From Chloroflexota bacterium (GTDB lineage Bacteria; Chloroflexota; Limnocylindria; Limnocylindrales; CSP1-4): a DNA stretch of 16,458 nt. The notes under the pieces were generated by a model that was given only the letters and a program-made list of their open reading frames with translations, had not been told where the DNA came from and ran no database searches. The translations under genes and the position numbers were made by a program. Location of the stretch: the NCBI GenBank assembly GCA_021790715.1, contig JAJYGK010000028.1, positions 1 through 16,458 on the forward strand, read 5' to 3'. This document shows, piece after piece, positions 5,909 to 12,550 of this stretch (its first letter is position 1; the number at the start of each line of letters is the position of its first letter).

Positions 5909-7411
5909 ATGGCGAAGTACGTCGGCGCCCTCGACCAGGGCACGACCAGCACGCGCTTCATGATCTTCGATCACGCCGGCGCAGTAGTCGGGATCGATCA
6001 GAAGGAGCACGAGCAGATCTATCCGAAGCCCGGATGGGTCGAGCACGATCCGATGGAGATCTGGACGCGCAGCGTCGAGGTCATCCGCGGCGCGCTCGCG
6101 AAGGCGGGCATCTCGGCCGCCGACCTGGCGGCCGTGGGCGTCACCAACCAGCGCGAGACGACGGTCGTGTGGGACCGCCGGACCGGCAAGCCGATCCACA
6201 ACGCGATCGTCTGGCAGGACACCCGGACCGCGGACATCTGCAACACGCTGTCCAAGGACGGCGGGCAGGATCGCTTCCGCGCGAAGGTCGGCCTTCCGCT
6301 CGCCACGTACTTCTCCGGCCCCAAGGTCAAGTGGATCCTCGAGAACGTCGAGGGCGCGCGGGCCAAGGCCGAGGCCGGGGATCTCCTGTTCGGCAACATC
6401 GACACCTGGTGCATCTGGAACCTGACGGGCGGCGTGGACGGTGGCGTCCACGTGACCGATGTCTCGAACGCCAGCCGCACCATGCTCATGAACCTCGAGA
6501 CCCTCGACTGGGATCCCGACATGCTCGCGGTCATGGGCATCCCGCGCTCCATGCTGCCGGCGATCAGGCCGTCCTCGGCGGTCTACGGCAAGGGCGTGGG
6601 CGACCTGGCCGGCGTGCCGGTCGCGGGCGACCTGGGCGACCAGCAGGCGGCCCTGTTCGGCCAGACGTGCTTCTCCGCCGGCGAGGCGAAGAACACCTAC
6701 GGCACCGGCTGCTTCATGCTCCTCAACACGGGCACCAAGCCGATCCCGTCGAAGAGCGGCCTGCTCACGACGCTCGGCTACAAGATCGGCGACCAGCCCG
6801 CGGTCTACTGCCTCGAGGGCTCCATCGCGATCACCGGCGCCCTGGTGCAGTGGCTGCGCGACAACCTGGGCATGATCAAGACCTCGCCCGAGATCGAGGA
6901 ACTGGCGAAGACCGTCGACGACAACGGCGGCGTGTACTTCGTCCCCGCCTTCTCCGGCCTGTTCGCGCCGTACTGGAAGAACGACGCGCGCGGCGTGATC
7001 GCCGGCCTGACGCGCTACGTCAACAAGGGCCACATCGCGCGTGCCGTGCTCGAGGCGACCGCCTGGCAGACCCGCGAGGTGCTCGACGCGATGAACGCCG
7101 ACTCCGGCGTCTCGCTGACGGCCCTCAAGGTCGACGGCGGCATGGTCTTCAACGAGCTCCTCATGCAGTTCCAGTCCGACGTCCTGGGCGTGCCGGTCAT
7201 CCGCCCGAAGGTGGCGGAGACGACGGCCCTTGGCGCCGCCTATGCGGCCGGCCTCGCGGTCGGCTTCTGGTCGGCGGTCGAGGACCTGCGCGCCAACTGG
7301 ATCAAGGACAAGGAGTGGCACCCGCAGATGGCCGAGGCCACCCGCGAGGGCGAGTACAAGCTCTGGAAGAAGGCCGTCACGCGGACCTTCGACTGGGTCG
7401 AGCTGTCCTGA
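5909..7411 (+). CDS. glpK: Glycerol kinase
   Basis: A 500-residue enzyme of the FGGY kinase family, converting glycerol and ATP to sn-glycerol 3-phosphate in the cytosol. The N-terminal phosphate-binding motif D9-Q-G-T-T-S-T-R is followed by glycerol-contacting T-N-Q-R-E-T and I-V-W-Q-D-T-R-T. The catalytic aspartate is D244 in G-D-Q-Q-A-A-L-F-G-Q. K-N-T-Y-G-T-G-C-F-M, F-S-G-L-F-A-P-Y-W and the C-terminal ATP-site V-D-G-G-M-V-F-N are also present. The length equals that of typical bacterial GlpK. ATG 5909 has GGGAGA eight bases upstream. It sits between dhaL and the G3P dehydrogenase, so its product is passed directly to the next gene's enzyme. Many GlpK enzymes are controlled by PTS proteins; that could apply here given ptsI nearby, but nothing in the sequence proves it. 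Confidence 0.97.
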   Translation: MAKYVGALDQGTTSTRFMIFDHAGAVVGIDQKEHEQIYPKPGWVEHDPMEIWTRSVEVIRGALAKAGISAADLAAVGVTNQRETTVVWDRRTGKPIHNAIVWQDTRTADICNTLSKDGGQDRFRAKVGLPLATYFSGPKVKWILENVEGARAKAEAGDLLFGNIDTWCIWNLTGGVDGGVHVTDVSNASRTMLMNLETLDWDPDMLAVMGIPRSMLPAIRPSSAVYGKGVGDLAGVPVAGDLGDQQAALFGQTCFSAGEAKNTYGTGCFMLLNTGTKPIPSKSGLLTTLGYKIGDQPAVYCLEGSIAITGALVQWLRDNLGMIKTSPEIEELAKTVDDNGGVYFVPAFSGLFAPYWKNDARGVIAGLTRYVNKGHIARAVLEATAWQTREVLDAMNADSGVSLTALKVDGGMVFNELLMQFQSDVLGVPVIRPKVAETTALGAAYAAGLAVGFWSAVEDLRANWIKDKEWHPQMAEATREGEYKLWKKAVTRTFDWVELS

Positions 7412-7461
7412 CAGCCTGAGAGATGCCCGGGGCTCCGGAGGTCCGGGTCGGAGAGCCAGAC

Positions 7462-8649
7462 ATGACCGCAGCACCACGTTCGCCAGCTCCTCACGTCGTC
7501 ATCGTCGGCGGAGGGGGAACGGGTGCGGCACTGGCCCTCGACCTGGTCCTCCGGGGCGTCCGGGTCACGCTCGTCGAGCGCGGCGAGATCACGTCGGGCA
7601 CGACGGGACGTCACCACGGCCTGCTCCACAGCGGGGCCCGCTACGCGGTCAACGACGCGGAATCCGCGGTGGAGTGCATCGAGGAGAATCAGCTCCTGCG
7701 CCGCGTGGCGCCCGGATCGTTCGAGGAGAACGACGGGCTCTTCGTCGGGATCGACGACGAGGACATGGCCTACGGCGAGAAGCTCTTCGCCGCCTGCGGG
7801 GAGACGGGGATCCCGGCACGGTGGCTCACGCCGGCCGAGGCGCTGCGCCTCGAGCCGAACCTCAACCCCGACCTCAAGGGCGCCATCCAGGTGCCCGACG
7901 CGACGTTCGACGCCATGCGCCTGCCGCTGCGGTGGTTCGCGACCGCGAAGGCGCACGGGGCCGTGATCCAGCCCTTCTGCGAGGTCACCGCGATGGCGGT
8001 GCGCGATGCGTGCGTCACGGGCGTGCGCGGCCGCGATCACCGGACCGAACGCGACTTCGAGATCGGCGCGGACCTCGTGGTCAACGCGGGCGGGCCCTGG
8101 AGCGAGAAGATCGCCGCCATGGCCGGCGTCGACGTCCCGATCCAGCCGTCCCCCGGCGTCCTGCTGGCCCTCCGCGGCCGCCTCTGCAACATGGTCGTCA
8201 ATCGCATGCACAAGTCGGGCGACGGCGACATCGTCGTGCCGCAGCGCGGGCTCTCGATCGTCGGCACGAGCTCGTGGGTCGTGAAGGACCCGGACGATCT
8301 GGGCGTCCCCGAGGACCACGTGCAGAAGATGTACGACGAGGGATCGAAGATCGTGCCGGCCGTGCGCGGCGCGCCGTTCCGGCAGGCCTGGTCTGCTGCC
8401 CGCCCGCTGATCGGCGGTGGCGGAGGCGCGGATACCGGGCGCGAGCTGAGCCGCACGTTCAAGTGCTTCGACCACATGGAGCGCGACGGAGTGGAGGGCT
8501 TCGTCACCATCTCCGGTGGCAAGGCGACCACCGCGCGCGCGATGGCCGAGACCACCGCGAACGTCGTCTGCAGGAAGCTCGGCATCGACGCGCCGTGCCT
8601 GACGCACGAGACGGTCCTCCTGCCCCACACCTCGTACTACGCTGCATAG
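7462..8649 (+). CDS. glpA: Short GlpA-type FAD-dependent glycerol-3-phosphate dehydrogenase
   Basis: A 395-residue DAO-fold flavoprotein predicted to oxidise G3P to DHAP. The N-terminal FAD site is V-V-I-V-G-G-G-G-T-G (residues 12-21) with the acidic end E39. S-G-T-T-G-R-H-H-G-L-L-H-S-G-A-R-Y-A (45-62) is a hallmark of GlpA-like dehydrogenases. Near the C-terminus, I-S-G-G-K-A-T-T-A-R-A-M-A-E closes the FAD domain. The protein ends soon after, so it lacks the BFD-like [2Fe-2S] C-terminal domain of the 542-residue E. coli GlpA. ATG 7462 is chosen because GGAG lies at 7451-7454 and the FAD motif follows at the usual distance; ATG 7423 has no good ribosome site. It is followed four bases later by an SdhB-like gene, and no GlpB or GlpC is present. 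A related 2-hydroxyacid oxidase is possible, but glpK just upstream favours G3P. Confidence 0.88.
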   Translation: MTAAPRSPAPHVVIVGGGGTGAALALDLVLRGVRVTLVERGEITSGTTGRHHGLLHSGARYAVNDAESAVECIEENQLLRRVAPGSFEENDGLFVGIDDEDMAYGEKLFAACGETGIPARWLTPAEALRLEPNLNPDLKGAIQVPDATFDAMRLPLRWFATAKAHGAVIQPFCEVTAMAVRDACVTGVRGRDHRTERDFEIGADLVVNAGGPWSEKIAAMAGVDVPIQPSPGVLLALRGRLCNMVVNRMHKSGDGDIVVPQRGLSIVGTSSWVVKDPDDLGVPEDHVQKMYDEGSKIVPAVRGAPFRQAWSAARPLIGGGGGADTGRELSRTFKCFDHMERDGVEGFVTISGGKATTARAMAETTANVVCRKLGIDAPCLTHETVLLPHTSYYAA

Positions 8650-8653
8650 GCCG

Positions 8654-9394
8654 ATGAGCGACACGACTTCCGTCACGTTCCGCGTCCACCGCTACAAGCA
8701 GGGGGACGAGGATCCCCACCACGACCGGTTCGCGGTCGAGGTCGGCCCGCGCACCACGGTCCTCGATGCCCTGACCGCGATCCGCCGCACGCAGGATCCC
8801 ACGCTCACCCTGCGCCACTCGTGCTTCCACGCGTCCTGCGGCACCTGCGGCATGAAGGTGAACGATCACGAGGTGCTCGCGTGCGTGACGAACGTGCGCG
8901 AGCTCGGGACCGACGAGGTGCGCGTCGAGCCGCTCGACAACGCGCCGGTGGTCAGCGACCTGGTGGTCGACATGGGGCCCTTCTACGCGCGCTTCGACGT
9001 GGCCGAGCGGCCCCTCGTGCGCGAGAGCGAGCTGGTGCCCGGGTCGCACACGGCGGCCGGCGTGCCGCAATCGATGCGCTACGAGGACTGCATCGAATGC
9101 GGCATCTGCGTCTCGGCGTGCCCCATCGCCGGCACCGACCCGGCGTACCTCGGGCCGGCCGCGCTGGCCGCGATCGATCGCGTCCGGCAGGAGCCGCGCG
9201 GCGTCGACGTCGGGCCGATCATGCGGCTCGCCGACGATCCGCATGCGGCCTGGCGGTGCCACCTCGCGTTCGAATGCACCGAGGCGTGCCCGTCGAACGT
9301 GGATCCGGCCGGTCACATCATGCAGCTGCGGCGGTCGCTCTTCGCACGCGGATGGCGCAGGCCGTCGGCTGAGCCGCAGGGAGCACGACGATGA
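8654..9394 (+). CDS. SdhB/FrdB-type iron-sulfur subunit, probable electron-transfer partner of GlpA
   Basis: A 246-residue cytosolic-face protein with the complete cluster set of succinate dehydrogenase/fumarate reductase iron-sulfur subunits. An N-terminal ferredoxin domain has C57, C62, C65 and C77 for [2Fe-2S]. The C-terminal domain has C146, C149, C152 and C212 for [4Fe-4S], and C156, C202 and C208 for [3Fe-4S]. The spacings C-x2-C-x2-C-x3-C-P and C-x5-C-x3-C-P match E. coli SdhB. It shows none of the CCG domains of GlpC. The start ATG 8654 follows the glpA stop by four bases, and its own stop overlaps the next start (ATGA). No flavoprotein SdhA lies in the window. The simplest reading is that it takes electrons from the GlpA-like flavoprotein; the alternative is an ordinary SdhB serving a distant SdhA. 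Confidence 0.9.
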   Translation: MSDTTSVTFRVHRYKQGDEDPHHDRFAVEVGPRTTVLDALTAIRRTQDPTLTLRHSCFHASCGTCGMKVNDHEVLACVTNVRELGTDEVRVEPLDNAPVVSDLVVDMGPFYARFDVAERPLVRESELVPGSHTAAGVPQSMRYEDCIECGICVSACPIAGTDPAYLGPAALAAIDRVRQEPRGVDVGPIMRLADDPHAAWRCHLAFECTEACPSNVDPAGHIMQLRRSLFARGWRRPSAEPQGARR

Positions 9395-9822
9395 CGGAAC
9401 GCGTGGCGGGGGCGGACCGGCGCGTCGAGCGGCAGGGCCGCCGGCGCGGGGTGATGGGCTGGGTCGACGTCCGGGGCCGCCGCCTCGGCGGCTGGGCGTT
9501 CATCCTCAACCGCCTCACCGGGCTGGGCGTCCTCTTCTACCTGTACCTGCACCTCATCGTGCTGTCGCAGCTCGCCGTGGGTCCGTCGGCGTGGGACTCG
9601 CTGCTCAGGAACTGGTTCCTGAACCCGGTGTTCCTGCTGCTGGACGTGGTGCTCCTGGCCGGGCTCGTCATCCACGGGCTCAACGGGGTCCGCCTGGCGC
9701 TCGTCGGGTTCGGCATCGTCATCGACCGGCAGAAGGCGCTGCTGCTCGCGTTCGGCGTGCTCGGCGCGATCCTGATCGTGATCGGCGCGCTCCGGTTCAT
9801 CAGCGACGCGGGAGCGAAGTGA
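9391..9822 (+). CDS. SdhC-like membrane anchor subunit
   Basis: A 143-residue protein with an Arg-rich N-terminus and three predicted membrane helices (about 37-62, 77-98 and 114-136). N-R-L-T-G-L at 40-45 resembles the S/N-R-x-T-G signature at the quinone site of SdhC. H54 (in L-Y-L-H-L) and H95 (in I-H-G-L-N-G-V-R) lie in helices one and two, where haem b ligands occur in this family. It begins inside the stop codon of the iron-sulfur gene (ATGA), and its TGA overlaps the next ATG, indicating tight translational coupling. It should anchor the dehydrogenase and pass electrons to quinone. Sequence similarity in these anchors is weak, so the assignment rests on motif, topology and position. 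Confidence 0.82.
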   Translation: MTERVAGADRRVERQGRRRGVMGWVDVRGRRLGGWAFILNRLTGLGVLFYLYLHLIVLSQLAVGPSAWDSLLRNWFLNPVFLLLDVVLLAGLVIHGLNGVRLALVGFGIVIDRQKALLLAFGVLGAILIVIGALRFISDAGAK

Positions 9823-10238
9823 TGGCCCTGCAGACCGAGGATCCAGGCATGAGCCGGCAGGCACCCGTGGAGCGGTGGGCACCCGAGGAGCGCGACACGC
9901 TGCCCGGCGTCGGGTGGGGCTGGCAGGCGCTGACGGGGATCGCCGTCCTCTTCCTCGTCACGCTCCACATGATCGCCAACCACTTCGTCGTGACGGGCGG
10001 GCTGCGCGACTACCAGCAGGTCATCGACTACATCACGAACCCGATCATCCTGCCGCTCGAGACGCTGTTCCTGATCGTCGTCAGCTGGCACGGGCTGCTC
10101 GGCCTGCGCGCCGTGATCTTCGACTTCGGCCTCAGCACCCGCGCCGAGCGCGCCGTCACGCGCGTGCTCCTCGTGGTGTGGGTCGCCACGATGGTCTACG
10201 GTGTGGCGCTCCTGGCGATCCTCGTCACGCGGCGCTGA
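9822..10238 (+). CDS. SdhD-like membrane anchor subunit
   Basis: A 138-residue protein with three predicted membrane helices (about 36-58, 75-98 and 112-135), matching the second anchor of type-A style succinate dehydrogenases with two small anchor proteins. H49 and H54 lie in T-L-H-M-I-A-N-H-F on helix one, and H90 in S-W-H-G-L-L-G-L-R on helix two; these are candidate haem ligands. The motif W-H-G-L-x-G-L-R mirrors the H-G-L-N-G-V-R of its partner, as expected for pseudo-symmetric anchors. ATG 9822 overlaps the preceding TGA by one base; a second ATG at 9849 is possible but lacks that coupling. dhaM starts 13 bases after the stop, so the oxidoreductase genes are embedded in the DHA/glycerol operon. 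Confidence 0.82.
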   Translation: MALQTEDPGMSRQAPVERWAPEERDTLPGVGWGWQALTGIAVLFLVTLHMIANHFVVTGGLRDYQQVIDYITNPIILPLETLFLIVVSWHGLLGLRAVIFDFGLSTRAERAVTRVLLVVWVATMVYGVALLAILVTRR

Positions 10239-10251
10239 CCGGACGACGGAG

Positions 10252-10713
10252 ATGACCGGGGAACGGGCTGCAGCCGGACCGGGCGCCTCCAGGGGTCCGC
10301 TGGTCGGCGTCGTGGTCGCGTCGCACTCGAGGACGGTCGCGGAGGGGCTGGTCGAGATGGCCCTCCAGATGGCGCGCGAGCAGGCCCCCGACGTGCGCGT
10401 CATTGCCGCCGGGGGTGCCTCCGACGGGTCGCTCGGCGAGGACCCCGAGCGCATCGCCGAGGCGATCGCACAGGCCGATGCCGGGGCGGGCGTCCTGGTC
10501 GTCGTCGATTTCAACGGCGCCGTCCATGCCGCGCGGTTCGCCGTCGAGAACCTGCTCGGTCCCGACCTTGCCGCGAGGGTGCGGATCAGCGGTGGACCGC
10601 TCGTCGAGGCCGCGGTGTTCGCCGCGGTGCAGGCGAGCGTGGGCGACGACCTCGAGGGGGTCCTCGCCACGGCCGACGCGTCCTCGTCGTACGACAAGCA
10701 CGTGGCCGACTGA
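10252..10713 (+). CDS. dhaM: DhaM, EIIA(Man)-like phosphoryl donor for DHA kinase
   Basis: A 153-residue cytosolic protein of the mannose-EIIA fold that carries phosphate from HPr to the ADP on DhaL. H25 in V-V-A-S-H-S-R-T corresponds to the phosphorylated His9 of E. coli DhaM. A-A-G-G-A-S-D-G-S-L-G, the strand V-L-V-V-V-D-F-N-G-A (usually D-L-G-S-A) and P-L-V-E-A-A-V-F-A-A-V follow the family order. Only the EIIA domain is present; E. coli DhaM also has fused HPr and EI-like domains. About 16 extra N-terminal residues precede the fold. ATG 10252 is the first good start after sdhD. The gene is separated from dhaK/dhaL by glpK, glpA and the sdh-like genes, an unusual arrangement. panE starts nine bases downstream. 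Confidence 0.88.
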   Translation: MTGERAAAGPGASRGPLVGVVVASHSRTVAEGLVEMALQMAREQAPDVRVIAAGGASDGSLGEDPERIAEAIAQADAGAGVLVVVDFNGAVHAARFAVENLLGPDLAARVRISGGPLVEAAVFAAVQASVGDDLEGVLATADASSSYDKHVAD

Positions 10714-10722
10714 CCGTCCCCC

Positions 10723-11802
10723 ATGCGCATCGCCGTCATCGGGGCCGGGGCGGTCGGGTCGCTGCTCGCCGCGTGTCTCGCCGCCGGCGGCCACGGCGTG
10801 CTGCTGGCCGGCCGGTCGGGTCCGGGCGGCGCGGAGCGCTCGACGCTCGACCTGCTGACGCCGCGCGGCGAGCGGCGGACGGTCGGCATCGTCCGCGCCC
10901 GCGCGGCCGCCCTGCTCGCGGACCCCGATCCGCTGCGTGCCGGCGGGCTCGACGCGGCGATCCTCGCCGTGAAGCGCTTCGACCTGGACGGGGCGGTGGC
11001 GATGCTCGGGACGCGGCCGGACCTGCCGGTGGTGACGGTCCAGAACGGGGTGGGTGCCGAAGAGGCCGTCGCGGCCCTGCGGCCGGGCGCCCCGCTCGTC
11101 GCCGCGTCGCTCACGGCCGCGGCCGGGCTGGGCCCGGGCGGCGAGTCGCGCTGGCTGACGCGCGGCGGGATCGGCCTCGCGGCCACCGGCGGGCCGCGGG
11201 GAGATGCGCAGGCCCTCGCCCGTGCCCTGGCATCGGCGTTCCGCTCCGGCGGGATGCGGGCGACGGTCCTCGACGATGCGCGCGCCATGAAGTGGTCCAA
11301 GGTGCTCGCGAACCTGGTCGGGAACGCCACGGGGGCGCTGCTCGACCTCGACGTGGCCGCCATCTACGCGGATCCGGCGCTCTTCCGGGTCGAGCGGCGC
11401 CAGGAGCTCGAGGCGCTCGAGGTGATGCGCGGGCTCGGGCTCGCACCCGTCGCGCTGCCGGGCGCCGACGTCCGGCTGCTCCTGGCCGCGTTCCGTGCGC
11501 CGCCCGCGTTGGCGAGGCCGGTGCTGGCGCGGATCCTCGGCGGGGCCCGGGGGGAGAAGATGCCGTCGTTGCGGATCGCGCTGCGCGCGGGGGAGGGGCC
11601 CACCGAGGTCGCCTGGCTGAACGGTGCCGTCGCCGACGCGGGGCAGCGGCAGGGCCTCCCCGCGCCCGTGAACGCGACGCTCGGCCGGCTCGTCGCGGAG
11701 GCTGCCGCCGATCCCGCGCAACGCGCCTGGTTCCGCGGCCGGCCGGACCGCCTGCTGCAGGAGCTGGGGACGGGCCGCGCGGAGGGATCGGGGCGCGCAT
11801 GA
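10723..11802 (+). CDS. panE: PanE/ApbA-family ketopantoate reductase
   Basis: A 359-residue NADPH-dependent reductase, likely 2-dehydropantoate to pantoate in coenzyme A synthesis. The Rossmann motif I-G-A-G-A-V-G-S (residues 6-13) opens the protein. V-T-V-Q-N-G-V-G-A-E-E is the usual substrate-side loop. K193 in M-K-W-S-K-V-L-A-N and N197 match catalytic Lys176 and Asn180 of E. coli PanE. The C-terminal E-V-A-W-L-N-G-A-V motif is also present. It is longer than the 303-residue E. coli enzyme, mostly in the linker and tail. It begins nine bases after dhaM, so it is probably read with the glycerol operon although its pathway is unrelated. PanE paralogues acting on other 2-oxoacids are common, so the substrate is less certain than the family. 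Confidence 0.87.
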   Translation: MRIAVIGAGAVGSLLAACLAAGGHGVLLAGRSGPGGAERSTLDLLTPRGERRTVGIVRARAAALLADPDPLRAGGLDAAILAVKRFDLDGAVAMLGTRPDLPVVTVQNGVGAEEAVAALRPGAPLVAASLTAAAGLGPGGESRWLTRGGIGLAATGGPRGDAQALARALASAFRSGGMRATVLDDARAMKWSKVLANLVGNATGALLDLDVAAIYADPALFRVERRQELEALEVMRGLGLAPVALPGADVRLLLAAFRAPPALARPVLARILGGARGEKMPSLRIALRAGEGPTEVAWLNGAVADAGQRQGLPAPVNATLGRLVAEAAADPAQRAWFRGRPDRLLQELGTGRAEGSGRA

Positions 11803-11899
11803 GCCCGGCGCGGCGCCCGGCCTGCGGGCCGCGAGCCGCGAGGCCGTGACGCTCGTCCGGCGGCAGGTCGCCCCGGACGGCGCGCCGGCGGCTCCACCG

Positions 11900-11905
11900 T
11901 ATACT
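11900..11905 (+). promoter_or_regulatory. Probable -10 element of plsY, leaderless arrangement
   Basis: TATACT is close to the TATAAT consensus and lies in otherwise very GC-rich sequence. Only eight bases separate it from the plsY ATG at 11914, so transcription would start at or within two bases of the start codon. No Shine-Dalgarno is visible, which fits a leaderless mRNA. No good -35 is seen. Confidence 0.6.
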
Positions 11906-11913
11906 CCCCGCCG

Positions 11914-12522
11914 ATGGACGCCGTCACGCTGATCCGCGATGCCGCGATCGTGGTCGTCGCGTTCCTCATCGGCGGGATCCCGTGGGGCGTCATCGTCGCG
12001 CGGCTGGCCGGTGGCCCGGACCCACGCTCCATCGGCAGCGGCCACACCGGCGGCGCGAACGTGGCGCGCGCGCTCGGCCTGCGCTTCGCGATCCTGTCCG
12101 GCTTCCTCGACGTGTGCAAGGGGATCGTGGCGGTCCTGCTCGCGCGCGTGTTCGGCGCCGGCGCCGTGGTCGAGGTGCTGGCCGCGCTGGCCGCGATCGT
12201 CGGCCACAGCCGATCGCCCTTCCTCGGTCTGCAGGGCGGTCGGGGCGTATCCCCGGCCTTCGGGGGGCTGCTCGTCATCGAGCCGCTCGTGGCCGTGCTG
12301 ATCGTCCCGATCTTCGCGATCGTCTTCCTCGCCAGCCGATACTCGTCGCTGGCGTCGCTGACCGGGTCGGCCGCCGGGGGTGTCGGGCTGGCGATCATCG
12401 CGGCCCTGACCGGGCAGCCGCCCGCGTACTACGTGTTCGCCGTGGGCGGCCCCGTGCTGATCTGGCTGTTCCACCACGACAACATCGCGCGCCTCCTCGC
12501 CGGGACGGAACGGCGTTTCTGA
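11914..12522 (+). CDS. plsY: Acyl-phosphate:glycerol-3-phosphate acyltransferase PlsY
   Basis: A 202-residue integral membrane enzyme that transfers an acyl group from acyl phosphate to G3P, the first step of phospholipid synthesis. About five hydrophobic segments alternate with three conserved cytoplasmic loops. Motif 1 is G-S-G-H-T-G-G-A-N-V-A-R (usual G-S-G-N-x-G-A-T-N-V). Motif 2 is G-H-S-R-S-P-F-L-G-L-Q-G-G-R-G-V, and motif 3 is H-H-D-N-I-A-R-L-L-A-G-T-E. Substitutions in motif 1 (N to H, T to A) make it a divergent member, but the overall pattern and length are right. It has its own -10 box and no Shine-Dalgarno. It consumes the same G3P made by glpK and oxidised by glpA upstream, which explains its position. 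Confidence 0.9.
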   Translation: MDAVTLIRDAAIVVVAFLIGGIPWGVIVARLAGGPDPRSIGSGHTGGANVARALGLRFAILSGFLDVCKGIVAVLLARVFGAGAVVEVLAALAAIVGHSRSPFLGLQGGRGVSPAFGGLLVIEPLVAVLIVPIFAIVFLASRYSSLASLTGSAAGGVGLAIIAALTGQPPAYYVFAVGGPVLIWLFHHDNIARLLAGTERRF

Positions 12523-12550
12523 CCGCCGCACGGCGGCGCAGAATGCGGGC

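Noticed and set aside
8654..10238. Reading the three genes as an ordinary succinate dehydrogenase operon
   Set aside because: No SdhA flavoprotein is present and the first gene is placed four bases after a GlpA-like flavoprotein. The possibility that they serve a distant SdhA is kept only as an alternative.
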